A stretch of DNA of 64,000 nt from Candidatus Magasanikbacteria bacterium CG1_02_32_51 (lineage in GTDB: Bacteria > Patescibacteriota > Patescibacteriia > Magasanikbacterales > UBA922): positions 1-64,000 of the forward strand of contig MNVC01000019.1 of the NCBI GenBank assembly GCA_001871435.1, in the 5' to 3' direction. A model generated the notes under the pieces. The model searched no databases and was not told the origin of the DNA. It worked only from the letters and a program-made list of their open reading frames with translations. How positions within the stretch are numbered: position 1 is the first letter of the stretch; each line of letters opens with the position of its first letter. A program made the position numbers and the translations under genes. Shown here piece by piece: positions 53,212 to 61,665 of this stretch.

Positions 53212-55096
53212 TGTGATTTTAAAAATAATACCTCTTACTAGACTACCTAGAGCTTTTTCTACTTTTGATTATCAAATAAACGAAGAATTGAAAACTTCAG
53301 TAGAAATTGGTCAATTGGTAAAAATTTCTTTCCGCAATAAAGAAATCTTTGGGGTTATTTTTGATATTGAAAAAAATTCAGAAAATGAAAAACTAAAATG
53401 TCTTATAGAAATAGTAAATGAAATACCAATACTAAACAAAAAACAATTACATCTTTATATACAGCTAGCTGAAATATATTTAGTCTCTCCTTCAACTTTT
53501 TTGAAGATGGCTTTGTGCCCTTTACAAAAAAGAAAATTAAAAAAAATGATATTAAAAAAAGAAAAACCAAATATCAAAAAAGAAAAACCAAACCAAGAAT
53601 ACTATCTTTATAATTCAGAACACGAGCATAAAAAATTATACAAAAATCTAAAAAAAACAACTTTAATTATTGTACCAGAAATCTGGAAAATAGAAGAAAT
53701 AAAAAAATATTTACCACAAAAATTACAAACAAAAGTTGTCACTTGGTATGCCGAATTGAGTAATAAAGAAAAATTTGAAAATTGGTTACAAATAAAAAAA
53801 GAAGAAGAAACTATTGTTATAGGCACTAGAAATGCTCTTTTTTTACCCTTCAACAATTTGGACAAAGTGATTATAGATTATGAACATGATGAAAATCTAA
53901 AAAGCTGGGACAGTAGCCCAAAATTTCAAAGCAAAGATATTGCAAAATTTTTACAAAAATTATATTCTTGTGATTTAATATTTAGTAGTTTTTCTCCTAG
54001 TTTTGAAAAATATTATGAGATAAGTAAGGGAACAATTAAAATAAATAAAAAAATGACAAAAGACAGATTGCTTTTTAAAAGAAAAAAAATAAATGAAAAA
54101 AACTTACCAATTATTATAAATTTCACAAATAAAGATTTTTTTAAAAACAAAAATATCTTTTCTTTAGAATTAGAAGATAAGATAAAAAACTCAAAAGAAG
54201 ATGTTTTTATATACCTAAATAGAAAAGGTTATGCTACTAGTGTTACTTGTATGAATTGCAACTTTGTAGAGTCTGACCCCCTTACAGGGTTGCCATTAAT
54301 TTACAAAAAAGAACAAAACATACTCTATTCACCTTATAACAATTTTATCAAACCATTATCTGCTACTTGTCCAAAATGCAATAGTGAATTAACTAAAATG
54401 TATGGCTATGGTACAGAGTTGGTAGAATCTGAACTTAAAAAATTACTAAATACAAACACTAATCACAATATTATTAACATTGACAAAAATACTGACTTAT
54501 CAAAGTTTTCTGAAGATAAACAAAATATTATAATTGGAACAATCGCCGCTTTCAAATCTATAAATTGGATGAAAACTGAACTTATTGTTTTCTTAGATAT
54601 AGACCGACAACTAGCTATACCAGAATATTTATCAACAGAAAACATTTGGCACAACATACAAGAAGTAGAATATTATAGAAGAACAGATAGTAAATTCTAT
54701 ATTCAATCCAACAAAGCTGAACATACTATTTTCAAATCTCTAGGTGAAAAAGATAGGATATATAGGACAGACCTGAACAATAGACAGAAACTTGGTTTAT
54801 TTCCTTACAAATATATAGTAAAATACTACTATGGTGGTGACAACGAAGGACAAAGCAAATTCCAAATAGAACAGACTATCAAGAATCTAAATTTAGCATT
54901 GACAAAAATCTCAAATAATGTTACTATTCTTGGTCCTTATGAGATGCAACCAAAATATTTTAGAAGAAAATATTGGTACAGTTTTGCCATTAAAATTGCT
55001 GAAAAAAATCCCTTTCTAGTTATAAGACAAATAAATCAATTTATACCAGGTAACCATAAAATAGATCCTAACCCAATTAGTTTGCTTTCACCTTAA
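53195..55096 (+). CDS. PriA homologue without helicase motor motifs
   Basis: 633 residues. The N-terminal DNA-binding domain (LTRLPRAFSTFDY, EIGQLVKISFRNKE) and general PriA layout are clear, but the motor is degenerate. The Walker A site GVTGSGKT is replaced by NSEHEHKK around residues 140-147; DEEH reads DYEH (228-231); the QVAGRAGR arginine-finger motif reads EVEYYRR; and only the first and last cysteine pairs of the zinc sites remain (CMNC, CPKC). GTRNALFLPF, FIYLNRKGYA and GTELVESEL are kept. It probably cannot hydrolyse ATP and may act only in fork binding. GTG 53195 starts it, overlapping by 17 nt; GTG 53213 is an alternative. Confidence 0.85.
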   Translation: MNLYFDVILKIIPLTRLPRAFSTFDYQINEELKTSVEIGQLVKISFRNKEIFGVIFDIEKNSENEKLKCLIEIVNEIPILNKKQLHLYIQLAEIYLVSPSTFLKMALCPLQKRKLKKMILKKEKPNIKKEKPNQEYYLYNSEHEHKKLYKNLKKTTLIIVPEIWKIEEIKKYLPQKLQTKVVTWYAELSNKEKFENWLQIKKEEETIVIGTRNALFLPFNNLDKVIIDYEHDENLKSWDSSPKFQSKDIAKFLQKLYSCDLIFSSFSPSFEKYYEISKGTIKINKKMTKDRLLFKRKKINEKNLPIIINFTNKDFFKNKNIFSLELEDKIKNSKEDVFIYLNRKGYATSVTCMNCNFVESDPLTGLPLIYKKEQNILYSPYNNFIKPLSATCPKCNSELTKMYGYGTELVESELKKLLNTNTNHNIINIDKNTDLSKFSEDKQNIIIGTIAAFKSINWMKTELIVFLDIDRQLAIPEYLSTENIWHNIQEVEYYRRTDSKFYIQSNKAEHTIFKSLGEKDRIYRTDLNNRQKLGLFPYKYIVKYYYGGDNEGQSKFQIEQTIKNLNLALTKISNNVTILGPYEMQPKYFRRKYWYSFAIKIAEKNPFLVIRQINQFIPGNHKIDPNPISLLSP

Positions 55097-55117
55097 AATA
55101 AAATAACAAAAAAAACG

Positions 55118-55191
55118 GGATGACAAAATGAGCGAAGGCGAATTTTGTTACTACGTTGTAACAAATTTCACTTCGTTCAATTTGTCAATCC
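55118..55191. repeat. Long hairpin made of two inverted family C elements
   Basis: GGATGACAAAATGAGCGAAG and further (55118-55151) is almost the exact reverse complement of 55156-55191, with a 4-nt loop. It lies between the PriA-like gene and def. A third copy is at 16136-16168. Confidence 0.85.
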
Positions 55192-55202
55192 AAAATAATA
55201 AT

Positions 55203-55700
55203 ATGTTAGAAGTAATAACAATTCCCAATGAAAATCTAAGAAAAAAATCTATAGAAGTAGACCTTAATTTTGTTCGCTCTAGTGAAGCCCAAAAACTTTT
55301 TGATGATATGATAATTACCATGTACAAAGATGATGGTATAGGTTTGGCTGCTCCTCAAGTTAGCAAAAATATTCGTGTTTGTATTATTGGTAAAGAAGCA
55401 CTAAAACAAGATAAATATAATACTTTGGACAATAACCAAGATTTGGTTTTGATAAATCCAAACTGGCAAAAAATAAATAAAAAAACTTATACAGATTTGG
55501 AAGGTTGTCTGTCAGTACCAAAAACTTATGGAAAAGTAAAACGCTACAGACAAATAAATGTAGAAGCTTTGAACAGAAACGGCGAAAAAATAAAATTTGA
55601 AGCCAACAATTTTTTTGCTCGAGTTATTCAACATGAAGTTGATCATCTTGATGGAATTTTATTTATTGACAAAGCGACGGGGGTCTATGAAATTGAATAA
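55203..55700 (+). CDS. def: Peptide deformylase
   Basis: 165 residues from ATG 55203, where the conserved domain begins (MLEVITIPNENLRKKS). An in-frame ATG at 55128 would only translate the preceding hairpin repeat. All three family motifs are present: GIGLAAPQ, EGCLSVP and QHEVDHLDG, giving the Cys, His, His metal ligands and the catalytic Glu. Removes the formyl group from new proteins. fmt, which adds it, follows after 235 nt. Confidence 0.95.
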   Translation: MLEVITIPNENLRKKSIEVDLNFVRSSEAQKLFDDMIITMYKDDGIGLAAPQVSKNIRVCIIGKEALKQDKYNTLDNNQDLVLINPNWQKINKKTYTDLEGCLSVPKTYGKVKRYRQINVEALNRNGEKIKFEANNFFARVIQHEVDHLDGILFIDKATGVYEIE

Positions 55701-55750
55701 AAAATTAGGAATTTAGGAATTTTAAAAAGCTATCTTTAAATACTTTAAAA

Positions 55751-55783
55751 ATGAACTACCTCGCAGCAAGCTGACGAGGTATC
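55751..55783. repeat. Short copy of the 114-nt palindromic element
   Basis: ATGAACTACCTCGCAGC then AAGCTGACGAGGTATC. It matches the two outer arms of 281-394 but lacks the 32 nt between them. The remaining gap up to 55935 has a TTGAGAAA...TTTCTCAA hairpin (about 55806-55824) and GAGGCAAGCCTC. Confidence 0.8.
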
Positions 55784-55935
55784 CAGCGGAAGATATTTAT
55801 TATATTGAGAAACTCAACGTTTCTCAAACTCTTCCTTATATGGAAACCTCGAGGCAAGCCTCTAGGAATACAATGATTAAATCATTCAAAAATTGTTTTA
55901 AAATTCCTAAATTTAAAATTCAAAATTATATATCT

Positions 55936-56856
55936 ATGCAGAAAACAAAAATTATCTTCTTCGGTACTCACCAATTCGCAACTAAAATATTATCTGGACT
56001 AATAGACAGTCCTCTTTTTGAAATAAAAAAAGTCATTACCCAACCAGACAAACCAGTTGGGCGTAAACAAATTTTACAAAAATCTCCAGTCAAACTTCTA
56101 GCTGAAGAAAATAATTTAGAAATAGATCAACCAGATAGTTTAAAAAACTATGAACTATTGGCTAATGGCTCTGAACTATTCATCGTTGCCCAATATGGAC
56201 TTCTCATTCCAGAAAATATCTTGAATATTCCCAAATTTGGCACAATAAACGTTCACACTTCTCTACTACCAAAATATCGAGGTGCTTCGCCAATACAATC
56301 AGCTATCTTAAATGGTGACACAAAAACAGGAATAACTATTATGCTCATGGACAAAGGCATGGATTCTGGACCAATTTTAAGCCAAAAAGAAATAGATATT
56401 GAAAATGCTGAGACTTACTTAGAACTTGACGCTAGAATGGCAAATATTAGCTCACAGCTACTGCTCAGTACCATACCAAAATATTTAGATAAAACAATTG
56501 TTCCCCAAAATCAAGATGAGACACAGGTAACTCTTTGCAAAAAACTTAGTCGTGATGATGGTAAGATAGACTGGAAAAATTCATCCAAACAAATCTATAA
56601 TCAATATCGAGCTTTCACACCTTGGCCAGGTGTTTGGACAATGTGGAATGATAAAAGAATAAAATTACTAAAAATAAAAATAAGTGAAGAAAAACTAGCA
56701 ACAGGGCTAGTCCAAATAGAACAAGACAAGATTTATGTGGGAACAAATGATTTTGCACTTGAAATAACTAAACTTCAAATTGAAGGAAAACCAGTTATAG
56801 AAAGTAAGGTATTTTTGAATGGTTACAAAAATATAGACAAAGTAAAATTATTATAA
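55936..56856 (+). CDS. fmt: Methionyl-tRNA formyltransferase
   Basis: 306 residues from ATG 55936 (MQKTKIIFFGTHQFAT), matching the family start; an ATG at 55840 would add repeat-derived codons. The formyl-transfer triad is visible as INVHTSLLPKYRGASPIQ and DKGMDSGPIL. The C-terminal tRNA-binding domain includes RAFTPWPGVWT. Uses 10-formyl-THF to formylate Met-tRNA. Confidence 0.95.
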   Translation: MQKTKIIFFGTHQFATKILSGLIDSPLFEIKKVITQPDKPVGRKQILQKSPVKLLAEENNLEIDQPDSLKNYELLANGSELFIVAQYGLLIPENILNIPKFGTINVHTSLLPKYRGASPIQSAILNGDTKTGITIMLMDKGMDSGPILSQKEIDIENAETYLELDARMANISSQLLLSTIPKYLDKTIVPQNQDETQVTLCKKLSRDDGKIDWKNSSKQIYNQYRAFTPWPGVWTMWNDKRIKLLKIKISEEKLATGLVQIEQDKIYVGTNDFALEITKLQIEGKPVIESKVFLNGYKNIDKVKLL

Positions 56857-56868
56857 ATTTACAATTTT

Positions 56869-58362
56869 ATGTTAAATTTAAAACTTAATAAAGAAGCTAT
56901 TTTTATAAACTGGCAGTCTATTTTTCTTTTAGGTACTTTTATAATTTTGAGAGTACTTTCTTTTTTTATTAGGACTAACGACATACTTCAAACTACAATA
57001 ATTTTTTCTTTGTTTATAACCATGGGGGTATTCTTTTTCAAAAATCCGACCTATGCCTTTATGTTATTACTCACAGAATTATTTCTTGGTGGCTCCGGAA
57101 ACTTATTTAGCTTTTTTGGGTTATCCATTAGAACAACACTAATTTTAGTTTTCATGTTTTTATGGATATGCTACGCTCTTTATCATAAAAATTTACGCTT
57201 ATTATACATTCCACACAAATTTTTTTATGTTTTACCACTCATAATGATACTAACGTTTTTTTCTTTTACAAATGCTTTATTACACCAACACAATTTTGCA
57301 GATATCATAAAAGATCTTATACCTTATACTTATTTTATACTTTTTTTACCAGCCTACCATCTATTTAATAAACAAAAACTTCAGGAATATTTCATACGTC
57401 TTATTGGAGTCTATGTTATAGGCTCTGCACTTTTTTCTCTTTTTACCTTTGTTTTGTTTGTATCTAGGATATCATTAATTCAAGGTGCTTATTACAAATG
57501 GTATCGAGATATTGTTAATGGAAAAATCACTTTTATAACAGATTTTTTTTATAGAATTGTTACACCAGAACACTTACTCATACCATTGATAATGATCATC
57601 ATTGTAGCTTTACTAATGCGCCAAGAAAAACACAATCACTGGTGGCGTTTGATGTTTGTTTTGTTAGCCATTACTCTTATACTAAATTTTTCTCGTGCTT
57701 ACTTTTTGGGTTTTTTTGTGGGCATGGCATTTCTTATATACAAACATAACATAAAAAAATGGCTTTTTGTTTCTATTTGGTCAATAGCGATTTTGAGTAT
57801 TACTTTTACAAGTATTAATTTTATAGCTAGTCAAGGTCGTAGTTTTGGCTTAGAAATTGCTGGAGTGCGTATTGGTAGTCTTATCAAACCAATGTCTGAA
57901 ACAAGTAGCTATACTAGAACAATGTTACTAGAGCCAATTTTCAAACAAATAAAAGAAGCTCCTCTACTTGGGCATGGTATAGGAAGTTCTATCACATACT
58001 ACAATTCTCTAAGTCATGATTATACAACAACCACTCAGTACGATTGGGGATATTTTGAAATGTTAGCTGAACTAGGTGTTATTGGGACGTTAGTTTATTT
58101 ATTCATCATTGCAATTCTCATCATTGAAATTATCAAAAAAATACGTCTTGTAAATAACTATCATGATATATATGTAGGACTTTTAGGCTCAATTATTGCT
58201 CTACTAGTAATTAACATAACTACCCCTGTTCTTTTTCATGTAATCGGCATCTTATTTATCACTTTAGTAATGACTTTTATGGCACAACCTTTGACTACTT
58301 TTGATAATATAGTTTTAACTCTATATAAAATTTTTAACAAAATGAAAAAAACTATTACTTAG
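56869..58362 (+). CDS. O-antigen ligase/polymerase-like membrane protein
   Basis: 497 residues with about 11 predicted membrane helices. The Wzy/WaaL-type periplasmic loop contains SYTRTMLLEPIFKQIKEAPL and LLGHGIGSSIT, then WGYFEMLAELGVIGTLVYLF, typical of the family. Such proteins polymerise or ligate lipid-linked glycans outside the membrane. It lies 12 nt after fmt, so may share its transcript, and faces a glycosyltransferase gene across a shared terminator. Confidence 0.85.
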   Translation: MLNLKLNKEAIFINWQSIFLLGTFIILRVLSFFIRTNDILQTTIIFSLFITMGVFFFKNPTYAFMLLLTELFLGGSGNLFSFFGLSIRTTLILVFMFLWICYALYHKNLRLLYIPHKFFYVLPLIMILTFFSFTNALLHQHNFADIIKDLIPYTYFILFLPAYHLFNKQKLQEYFIRLIGVYVIGSALFSLFTFVLFVSRISLIQGAYYKWYRDIVNGKITFITDFFYRIVTPEHLLIPLIMIIIVALLMRQEKHNHWWRLMFVLLAITLILNFSRAYFLGFFVGMAFLIYKHNIKKWLFVSIWSIAILSITFTSINFIASQGRSFGLEIAGVRIGSLIKPMSETSSYTRTMLLEPIFKQIKEAPLLGHGIGSSITYYNSLSHDYTTTTQYDWGYFEMLAELGVIGTLVYLFIIAILIIEIIKKIRLVNNYHDIYVGLLGSIIALLVINITTPVLFHVIGILFITLVMTFMAQPLTTFDNIVLTLYKIFNKMKKTIT

Positions 58363-58370
58363 CTAGAATT

Positions 58371-58399
58371 AAAAAAGAAGCAACCTATGCTTCTTTTTT
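58371..58399. terminator. Bidirectional terminator between convergent genes
   Basis: Perfect 12-bp stem AAAAAAGAAGCA/TGCTTCTTTTTT with a 5-nt loop; A and T runs on both sides serve both strands. The stop codon of the minus-strand glycosyltransferase sits in the loop. Confidence 0.88.
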
Positions 58400-59101
58400 T
58401 AAATTATGTTTCTCTGTAATTATTTCTTTAGCTTTTTTATACTTCCCCACCTTTCCTTTCCACCATGGCAGATAACTCCATGGTTTTTTGTAAGCAAATT
58501 TTGGTAACCAATCGCTTATTCCCCCATTAGAAATAATAGTAAACAAACATTCATCCAACCAATAACCTTTTTTACCCTGTTCAACCATTGTCAACCACAA
58601 ATCCCAATCTTGAAAACGTTTCAACTTTTCATCAAACATAGGGAAATCTTTTTTTCTAATTAAAGAGCTAGTATGAATAAAATTATTTTTCTGTAATTGA
58701 ATCGGTGAAAATTCTTGAGCCAACATTTTTTTCTTTCCCAAATTGAAACTACTATAAACAAAACAAACGTCTTTTTGACTTTCCAAAATTTCTGACATTT
58801 TGGTCAACATATTTTTGTCAGCTTCAATATCAGCATCCCAAAATATCACATATTCACCTTTTGATTCTGTAAAACCTCTATTGCGAGCAGCCGGAGCACC
58901 TTTATTTTCTTCTCTATACCATCTTATTTTAGGATTATTGAAAATTGAAAATTGAAAATTGAAAATTGGTGGCGTACTACCATCATCAACTACAATAATT
59001 TCTGTATTTTCATAATTTTGTTTGGTAGCTGACAAAAGAGACTTCTCAAAAATCTCGGCACGATTATAAACTGGTATGATTATACTAATAAGTTTATTCA
59101 T
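58385..59101 (-). CDS. Family 2 glycosyltransferase with an internal heptanucleotide repeat
   Basis: 238 residues of the GT-A fold: IIIPVYNRAEIFEKSL, VVDDGS (37-42), ENKGAPAARNRGF, and the metal-binding DAD of IFWDADIEAD, then RFQDWDLWL. Between VVDDGSTPP and IRWYREENKG is an insertion PIFNFQFSIFNNPK coded by four tandem copies of a 7-nt unit (58937-58964). The reading frame is open with the present copy number. The acceptor is unknown; surface glycan synthesis is likely from the Wzy-like neighbour. Confidence 0.9.
   Translation of the reverse strand: MNKLISIIIPVYNRAEIFEKSLLSATKQNYENTEIIVVDDGSTPPIFNFQFSIFNNPKIRWYREENKGAPAARNRGFTESKGEYVIFWDADIEADKNMLTKMSEILESQKDVCFVYSSFNLGKKKMLAQEFSPIQLQKNNFIHTSSLIRKKDFPMFDEKLKRFQDWDLWLTMVEQGKKGYWLDECLFTIISNGGISDWLPKFAYKKPWSYLPWWKGKVGKYKKAKEIITEKHNLKKEA
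58937..58968. repeat. Heptanucleotide tandem repeat inside the glycosyltransferase gene
   Basis: ATTGAAA repeated four times plus a partial fifth copy (plus-strand reading). Seven is not a multiple of three, so gain or loss of one or two units would shift the frame after codon 45. Confidence 0.9.
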
Positions 59102-59114
59102 AACTTTACAAACC

Positions 59115-60485
59115 TTATGAACTTTTAACTTTCAAACTGTCCCTGACAATTTGTCTATCATCCCAAAAAATCATTTTTCCTCCAGTTATACACATAGCTT
59201 GTTCACTTCCCTTTCCTGTTAGCAAAATCAAATCCCCTACTTTGGCTATTTCTACAGCTTTACCAATAGCTTCTTTTCTATCTAATATTTCAAACAAATT
59301 TTCATTCAATTTTTTACCAGCCTTTTGAGCAAATTCAGAAACTTCTTTGATAATAGACAATGGATTTTCATCATAAGGATCTTCGTCAGTTACAATGAAA
59401 ATATCAGCCTTTTGGGCAATCATCTCTCCTATTACTTTACGACGAGATTTATCACGGCCACCACCAGTAGAACCACAGACATGAATTATTCTTCCTGTTG
59501 GTTTTAACAAATCAACAACTTTGTATAATTTAGTAAGAGCCACTGGTTCAAAGGCATAATCAACTATTACATCAAAGCCTTTGCCTTTTGCTTCTAAAAT
59601 AAATTCATTTCTTCCTGGAACATTTTTGAAAACACTAACAGTTTTTTCAATTACTTCCCAGAAAATATTTAATTCACGAGCTACTGTAATAGCACCAACA
59701 ATATTATAAATATTATGTTCACCATACATTGGTGCCATAAATTTGTGATTTTCAATTTCAAAATGTAATCCATCTTTATCCACTCGAACATCACTAAACA
59801 AAAATTTGTCTGTTATATTTTCTAAATAATCTTTTTCTTGTTTACTACCAAACACTATTTTTTTTGCAAAATTGAATTGCAAAAATTCTGGAGAATATTG
59901 GCTATTACAATTGACGATTGCTGTTTTTCCAGCGAAGACTGGTTCGCCTAGGACGGAGTTCATTGATAATTTATTACCTAACTTTTTAACACTACACTCG
60001 GAAACGTATTCAAAAATATCCAATTTAGCTTTTTTATAATTTTCGAAACTACCGTGAGATTCAATATGCTCAGGATACAAATTAGTCAAAACTATCATAT
60101 CATAATTGATGAAGCTATGACGGTACTGTAAACGACCCTCAGAAGTAGTCTCAACAATTGCTACATCACATTTCTTATCTACCATTTCACGTAAATATTT
60201 TTGAATTTGCATACGACCAAGCATGGTCATCTTCTGATCATTTAATTTTTCTTCTCCTGCAACATAAAAATCAATAGTGGATAATGAACCTACACGCAAA
60301 CCAGCACTTTCCAAAAGCTGTCTCAACAGATATACAGTTGTAGATTTTCCACTAGTACCAGTAATTCCAATAACCAATAATTCTTGGGAAGGATTCTTGT
60401 ATACAAAGGCTCCAAACCAAGCAAAAAATAAATGTCTAAGATTTAAAAACTTTTTTGGAAATATTTTTTTTATTATTTTTTTCAT
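59115..60485 (-). CDS. MurE-like Mur ligase
   Basis: 456 residues. P-loop GITGTSGKSTT (40-50), VETTSEGRLQYRH, TNLYPEHIESHG and VDYAFEPVALTKL are MurE-like. The canonical DNPR motif, whose arginine holds meso-diaminopimelate, is replaced: VTDEDPYDENP. The enzyme therefore probably adds a different amino acid, or a related substrate. The final GKGSEQAM keeps the GKGHE-type loop with S-E for H-E. No membrane domain apart from a weak hydrophobic N-terminus. Confidence 0.85.
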   Translation of the reverse strand: MKKIIKKIFPKKFLNLRHLFFAWFGAFVYKNPSQELLVIGITGTSGKSTTVYLLRQLLESAGLRVGSLSTIDFYVAGEEKLNDQKMTMLGRMQIQKYLREMVDKKCDVAIVETTSEGRLQYRHSFINYDMIVLTNLYPEHIESHGSFENYKKAKLDIFEYVSECSVKKLGNKLSMNSVLGEPVFAGKTAIVNCNSQYSPEFLQFNFAKKIVFGSKQEKDYLENITDKFLFSDVRVDKDGLHFEIENHKFMAPMYGEHNIYNIVGAITVARELNIFWEVIEKTVSVFKNVPGRNEFILEAKGKGFDVIVDYAFEPVALTKLYKVVDLLKPTGRIIHVCGSTGGGRDKSRRKVIGEMIAQKADIFIVTDEDPYDENPLSIIKEVSEFAQKAGKKLNENLFEILDRKEAIGKAVEIAKVGDLILLTGKGSEQAMCITGGKMIFWDDRQIVRDSLKVKSS

Positions 60486-60537
60486 ACTATCTCTCTATCA
60501 ACAAAAAACTGTTTTATTTATCTTAATACACAGTTTT

Positions 60538-60565
60538 TTGATATTAATAAAAAACGTGATACAAT
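60538..60565 (+). promoter_or_regulatory. Promoter of the multi-helix RNA
   Basis: TTGATA (60538-60543), 16-nt spacer, TACAAT (60560-60565). Predicted start about 60571-60573, at the first bases of the structured segment. Confidence 0.65.
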
Positions 60566-60569
60566 AGAT

Positions 60570-60800
60570 GTGCTGGAGTAGTTCTGGAGGGGTTCTACAA
60601 TCTTCAACCAGTCTGTTGGAGGCCGGTACAAAGTGCAGAGATATATGCGACTTGCCTGTTATTCCTAACTGACAAAGGAGGTGGAGGGCAAGTTTGGCTC
60701 CCAGTTAATGACGCTTATCTACGTCGGAGCCGGATAGGTCAAAGTTTGGGAAGACTTAGACCTTGATGTCATATTCTCTGCACTCTTCTTCCCACCATTT
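60570..60800 (+). ncRNA. Multi-helix structured RNA of unknown class
   Basis: A gene-free but GC-richer segment with nested complementary stretches: GTGCAGAGA (60633-60641) with TCTCTGCAC (60775-60783) encloses three branches, ACTTGCC/GGCAAGT (60650-60656, 60687-60693), GGCTCC/GGAGCC (60696-60701, 60726-60731, with an inner GACG/CGTC) and AGGTC/GACCT (60736-60740, 60759-60763, with inner AAGT/ACTT). A 5' domain of about 60 nt precedes it, and TGGAGGG near 60585 can pair with CCCACCA at 60791-60797. It does not show the hallmark sequences of RNase P RNA, tmRNA or SRP RNA. No clear terminator. Confidence 0.6.
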
Positions 60801-60809
60801 TATTTGAAA

Positions 60810-61388
60810 TTATTTAGACTCATTCAAACTAAGTTCATAAACTACTTTTTCAATCTTTTGAGCAGCCATTTTGGCTTGATCAAACTTGTTACGCAAATAA
60901 CTGGTGAGATTAAATTCTATAAGTTCTCCTGTGATTTCTTGTGCCATGTTAGTACATTGTTTTACTTTTTTCATATCTTTCTGCGTAGCTGACTTGATAG
61001 CATAACGATACAATTCTCCAGGTACATCACAAAGTCCACCAATATAGCTACGTTCTGGAATTGTTATATCTGCAATTTTTCCTATTTTTCCAGTAGTCAA
61101 AAATTGATAAAACAAATTAGCTTCAACATACTCTTCAAGACCAGCTTTGAAAGAACCTTCTTCTTCAACTTCTCTATATTTATAATATTTCTTCAAAAGA
61201 TTTTCCAATAATTTTTTACTATTAAGCAATTTCTCTTCAGCTTCCTTCATATTGTCCCTGTGCATGGCAAAAATAGCCCTTTTGGCATTGTACAAGGCGT
61301 CATCTGATGATTTTATTACTTCTCTTCTTACCTCAGCATACTGAAGCAAATTTTTTTTTATACTATTCAAATATTTTTTGTCCATCAT
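60810..61388 (-). CDS. Translin-family protein
   Basis: 192 residues, all helical, with translin/TRAX signatures: YAEVRREVIKSSDDALYNAK, the EEYVEANLFYQFLTTG segment (E86 and E89 are where TRAX has catalytic acids), and SYIGGLCDVPGELYRYAI. Translin binds single-stranded RNA and DNA as an octamer and, with TRAX, forms the C3PO RNase in eukaryotes; archaeal homologues are known. In bacteria it is uncommon. It is convergent with the structured RNA upstream of it and diverges from the tRNA genes. Confidence 0.82.
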   Translation of the reverse strand: MMDKKYLNSIKKNLLQYAEVRREVIKSSDDALYNAKRAIFAMHRDNMKEAEEKLLNSKKLLENLLKKYYKYREVEEEGSFKAGLEEYVEANLFYQFLTTGKIGKIADITIPERSYIGGLCDVPGELYRYAIKSATQKDMKKVKQCTNMAQEITGELIEFNLTSYLRNKFDQAKMAAQKIEKVVYELSLNESK

Positions 61389-61523
61389 AATTTCTAATTA
61401 AAATAAGTTAAATTAGCCTGAATAAATAATAATGGATAAATCTAAATTAAAGACTATTATTCACTAAGACATTATGTTATAATATCCCCGTAATATTTTC
61501 CGAGAAAAGTCACAGAATAAGTC

Positions 61524-61552
61524 TTGACTTTTTTACTAAGGTATTATATCAT
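61524..61552 (+). promoter_or_regulatory. Promoter of the tRNA unit
   Basis: TTGACT (61524-61529), 17-nt spacer, TATCAT (61547-61552). Transcription from here would cover the broken tRNA copy first and then tRNA-Lys. The rest of 61389-61579 is AT-rich with no gene. Confidence 0.6.
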
Positions 61553-61579
61553 ATAAAACGTAATTTTCAACCTAAACAT

Positions 61580-61643
61580 GGTCCGGTAGCTCAAACAGGT
61601 AGATCCGTCGGCTGACGGACTATTAAGCTAAATGGTCGTTTGT
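61580..61643 (+). pseudogene. Broken tRNA-Lys copy with a palindrome inserted
   Basis: GGTCCGGTAGCTCA and later TTAAGCTAA...GGTCGT match the intact tRNA at 61666 in order, as does the preceding AACAT. The D-arm and anticodon 5' side are replaced by a palindrome (TCCGTC/GACGGA, about 61604-61619), and the T arm and acceptor 3' strand are missing. It cannot fold as a tRNA. Confidence 0.8.
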
Positions 61644-61665
61644 AAAAAAATAAAATTAAAAACAT

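Noticed and set aside
55128..55202. N-terminal extension of peptide deformylase
   Set aside because: The added codons are a translated hairpin repeat; the conserved protein begins at 55203.
55840..55935. N-terminal extension of methionyl-tRNA formyltransferase
   Set aside because: The extra 32 residues come from AT-rich spacer and repeat sequence; family members begin at the MQKTKIIFFG methionine.
60570..60800. RNase P RNA, tmRNA or SRP RNA
   Set aside because: GAGGAAAGTCC-type P4 sequence, a tRNA-like TTCGANTCC end, and the GGAA-capped SRP helix 8 are not present.
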